From positions 6,660,843 through 6,724,842 of the forward strand of contig NC_092044.1 of the NCBI RefSeq assembly GCF_003086295.3: a stretch of DNA of 64,000 nucleotides, read 5' to 3'. How positions within the stretch are numbered: the stretch's first letter is position 1; each line of letters begins with the position of its first letter. Positions 60,740 to 64,000 of the stretch are shown here, in pieces. The translations under genes were made by a program, and so were the position numbers. The stretch comes from Arachis hypogaea. Taxonomy: Eukaryota; Streptophyta; Magnoliopsida; Fabales; Fabaceae. The notes beneath the pieces were generated by a model. That model was not told the origin of the DNA. It was given only the letters and a program-made list of their open reading frames with translations, and ran no database searches.

Positions 60740-63700
60740 TAAGTGTATTCTCAAGCAGGGGATGGATTACTGGATTTCTTAGTGCAGCAAAAGATCAAAG
60801 ATCAGAATGTATATCTGTGTCCTTGATGTAATGCTGTATTTAAGGCTGAGGCTGCAGCGATCTTTGAGAAAGAAAGGATGAAAAAGGAGTTGGCTCATAG
60901 GGAGGAGCAGGCTTGCTAAAGGCAACCCGTTAGACAAGTGGAAGGAGAAAGTTCAAGGGCCCCTCAGCAGAATGCTGTCGCACCGATGAGTCGCTCCCAG
61001 GCTATTGGAGTTCAGTGGATTCGGAATTGTTGAAAATTCCAGAGTCGAGGTGCGCAGTATCGGCGAAACCCACAATGGGGACATAGAGGGCCTCCTCGAA
61101 ACCAATATCTTTATCAACGTGGTCGAGCCAGAGGATATCTGAGGGGAAGAGGAAGAAGGAGTTCACCTCAAAATAAGAAGCCTCAGGTTAACAAAGGCAA
61201 AGGGGCAACACCTTCGGTGCACTCCCGAATAGTTTCCCCCTCTGATGGGGAACCATGCCCAAAGAGTATTCCTTCCCTTGCGAAATTGGAGAAGGGCAAG
61301 GCAATAGTTCATACTCCAAGGGTTGACAAAGGCAAAGAGGTTGATTTGGATGAAGAATACTTCGAGGAAGGAGATGATGAGATGGTTGGAACTATTTCGA
61401 TTATTCCAACTGAGTATTTGGGTGAATATGAAGGCGATTCCGAAGAAGATTATGACATGGATGCTGAAGAGGCCTTTTTCTTCATCCGATCTGAGGATGA
61501 ACCAGGGTATTTTCTGAGGCCCACTGAAAAGCAAAAGTCTTATCTTCGCCCACTTCACATTACTACTACTTTGAGTGGGATTAAAGTGAATAAAGTTTTG
61601 ATTGATGGTGGAGCAGCAATTAGTCTCTTACCAGAAAGGATGCTGATGAAGGTTGGTAAGCATCCTGATGATTTGGTCCCCACCAATATTATTGTAACAG
61701 ACTTTAGTGGCTCTTCTACTCCTGCGAAAGGTCTGGTTACTTTGGGAGTGAAAGTACGGTCATCTGAACGAAATACTATTTTGTGGTGGTGCCATCGAAA
61801 GCAAGTTACAATGCTTTACTGGGTCGAGATTGGATTCACAGAGTTGGAGCTATACCATCTACTGTGCATCAAAGTGTCCTTCTTTGGACAGAGGATGGCA
61901 AGCGTGAAGTTGTTAAGGCAGATTCGAATTTATATGTCAAACAGCTGCATGTCGATTTCAGGGTATATAGTCCGAAACTGAAGCCTTTAAATGTTGATAG
62001 GGCGTTGAATTCTTATAAATGCGAAGGCTGCTACTTGTCTTCAGAAGGCTTGACAGTGAAATTGCGCCATCCACAGCTGAATGTTACCCCAATTGGATGG
62101 GATTGTTCATCTTAAGGGATCTGTGGCATTATTCGATGGAACGGGTGCAAGATGTCTCGGATTATCTGGTAATTTTAAATAATTATTTAAGTAATTTTCA
62201 TTCTGTAGAAAATAAAGGTGGTTCTTCTGATGAAGTGGAATCATTTAGGAATGCAATTTCTTCTCTTAGTGGCAACAACTCGATGTCTTCAATCGAGTTT
62301 AGTCATGGTTTAAGTTTGTCTTCATTATGTAATACAAATGATATTGTTAGTCGAACTGCTAATTTAATATCAGAAGTCCATTATGTTGAAAATAAAGCTG
62401 ATGTTAATCCATCAAATGATCAAGTTCATTTTATTCCTAATGAATCTGTTGATTTCTCTTTCGATTGCTTCTATGATTTAGAACCTTTGGGTTTCGAAAA
62501 ATATTCAGTAAAAGATGAGGATCGTTTAAAAGGATTTGAATCTCAAGATCCCTTAGAAGAAATTAATTTGGGGTCTCTTGACGATGTTTGAATTACTTAT
62601 ATTTGTAAAGATCTTGTAGATCCCTTTCGAACTGAATTTTTCCATCTTTTATATGAATTCAAAGATTGTTTTGCTTGGGATTATCATGAGATGCCTGGTC
62701 TCGATCGTTCTCTTGTAGAATATCGATTAGCATTGAAACCAAATGCTCGACCTATGAAGCAAACTCCTCGTCATTTTGCTCCAGAAATCAATCAAAAGAT
62801 TAAGAAAGAAATAGAACGGTTGATTAAAGTAAAGTTTATTCAAGCTGCACGTTATGTTGAATGGGTATCGAATATTATTCCTGTAATGAAGAAAAATAGA
62901 GAGTTAAGGATATGCATTGATTTTAGAGACTTAAATAATGCTACTCCGAAGGATGAGTATTTTATGCCAATCGCAGATATGTTGATCGATTCTGCAGCGG
63001 AAAATGAAATTTTAAATTTTATGGACGGTTACTAAGGATATAACCAAATCTTCATTGCAGAAGATGATGTGTCAAAAATTGCCTTTCGTTGTCCTGGGGC
63101 ATTAGGCACTGAATGGGTAGTTATGCCTTTCGGTTTGAAAAACGCTGGTGCAACTTACCAGCGAGCAATGAATGCCATATTCCATGAGTATATTGGGATA
63201 TTTATGGAGGTGTATATTGATGATGTTATGGTCAAATCGATTTCGGTGAATCAACATATTGATCACTTTAGGAAAGCATTTGTTACTATGCGGAAAAAGG
63301 GGTTAAAAATGAATCATTTGAAATGTGCTTTTGGTGTATCGACTAGGAATTTCTTAGGTTTTGTTGTTCATAAAAAAAGGGGATTGCAATCGATAAAAGC
63401 AAGGCTAATGCAATATTAGCACTGTCTTTGCCAAGATCGAAAAAGGAAGTGCAATTATTCTTGGGGAAAGTTAATTATCTTCGAAGGTTCATTTCGAATC
63501 TTTCTGATCGAACCAGGGTATTTGCTCCTTTAGTGAAACTAAAGAATAATTCACAGTTTGAATGGACCATGAGCATCAACAGGCATTTGAGTCAATCAGA
63601 CTTATTTATCTAAGGCTCCAATAATGGCGAATGTTCGTCGTCATGAGCCCTTGAAATTGTATATCGCAGCATCTACAAACACAATTAGATGTATGCTAGC

Positions 63701-63936
63701 CCAAGACGATGAAAATGGGCATGAACAGGCAGTTTATTACCTTAGTTGTGTTTTGACCAATATTGAAACAAGGTATTCTCAAATAGAAAAATTGTGTTTA
63801 TCCCTATACTATGCATGCATGAAATTAAAATGCTACATGGTGGCTAAATTAGTAAAGGTTATAGCACAAACTGATCTCATCAAATATATGTTGAGTTTTC
63901 CAATGTTACGAGGTCGATTAGGGAAATGGATGTTAG
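60740..63936 (+). pseudogene. pol (protease, RT, RNase H) of the gypsy element, broken
   Basis: A charged spacer (60.74-61.5 kb) leads to an aspartic protease: VNKVLIDGGAAISLLPERM, with the downstream ALLGRDWIHRVGA after a frameshift near 61.78 kb. Reverse transcriptase follows at 62.69-63.4 kb, with RICIDFRDLNNATPKDEY, a substrate loop interrupted by TAA at about 63033 (MDGY.GYNQI), MPFGLKNAGATYQRAMN and the catalytic YIDDV. The connection region (SKKEVQLFLGKVNYLRRFIS) and RNase H (LKLYIAAST to EKLCLSLYYACMKLKCYM) are offset by frameshifts near 63.38 and 63.58 kb. The RNase H ends abruptly after RLGKWMLA. No integrase seen. The enzyme set would copy the element's RNA to DNA; it is non-functional here. 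Confidence 0.88.
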
Positions 63937-64000
63937 CAGGGACGGACCCAGTAGCAAAGAAGAGGGGGCACTTTCCCCCACAGTGTTTTTAACTTTTTTT
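63937..64000. other. Unrelated sequence inserted in RNase H, continuing past the window
   Basis: From GGGACGGACCCAGTAGCAAA onward the reading no longer resembles RNase H. The run GGGGGCACTTTCCCCC and the GGACGGACCC opening look like the end of another transposon. Only 64 bases are visible. Confidence 0.5.

Larger units (their letters stand above)
57838..63936 (+). mobile_element. Ty3/gypsy LTR retrotransposon, Tat/Ogre-like, degenerate
   Basis: Order: 5' LTR, primer-binding region, gag, protease, reverse transcriptase, RNase H, as in Ty3/gypsy. The protease motif DGGA and the RT pattern (KDEYFMPIADMLIDSAAEN) fit the Tat lineage. Several stops and frameshifts break every gene. No integrase or 3' LTR is inside the window. 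Homology stops within RNase H at about 63936, where unrelated sequence begins. Confidence 0.88.

Overview
This is plant nuclear DNA: AT-rich, with GT-AG introns, UTR-sized gaps and many miniature transposons. The proteins are those of a eudicot. The decayed transposase and plant-mobile-domain genes closely resemble, from memory, elements common in peanut (Arachis), so a legume and probably Arachis is my best guess. This is inference and no database was searched. No tRNA, rRNA or CRISPR was recognised. Six host genes can be rebuilt with in-phase splice sites; one of them is cut by the left edge of the window. Left part (1-16 kb): the 3' exons of an organellar bL34 ribosomal protein gene (979-1859, +); a five-exon IQD calmodulin-binding scaffold gene of 455 codons (5753-3107, -); and an eight-exon IQM gene of 518 codons (15857-11843, -). 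IQD and IQM are different families that both bind calmodulin through IQ motifs. Middle (16.7-36 kb): a repeat-rich stretch. Its centre is a degenerate Mutator-like element (about 17.7-25.5 kb) that carries a transposase pseudogene on the + strand and a plant-mobile-domain (PMD/MAIN-like) pseudogene on the - strand, facing each other. Around it lie a duplicated piece of the IQM upstream flank (16.7-17.7 and 28.2-29.2 kb), a roughly 350-bp tandem array, a CACTA-like element and several inverted-repeat elements. Right-centre (36-53 kb): a two-exon gene for a 92-aa hydrophilic protein with a duplicated motif (36876-38188, +); a direct duplication in which one copy holds a 134-bp miniature element and the other shows the empty site (38.85-40.14 kb); a three-exon EPF-like secreted peptide gene (44752-45404, +); and a six-exon coatomer zeta subunit gene (49075-53005, +) with a hAT-like element in its fifth intron. 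Right end (53-64 kb): a frame-disrupted unidentified gene, a 1.5-kb near-perfect foldback element (55.54-57.06 kb), and a degenerate Ty3/gypsy Tat-like retrotransposon from 57.84 kb on. It has a 5' LTR, primer-binding-site region, gag, protease, RT and RNase H, and is interrupted near 63.94 kb by unrelated sequence. Several TEs have 9-bp target duplications, so Mutator-type transposition appears to have been the main shaper of the intergenic space.
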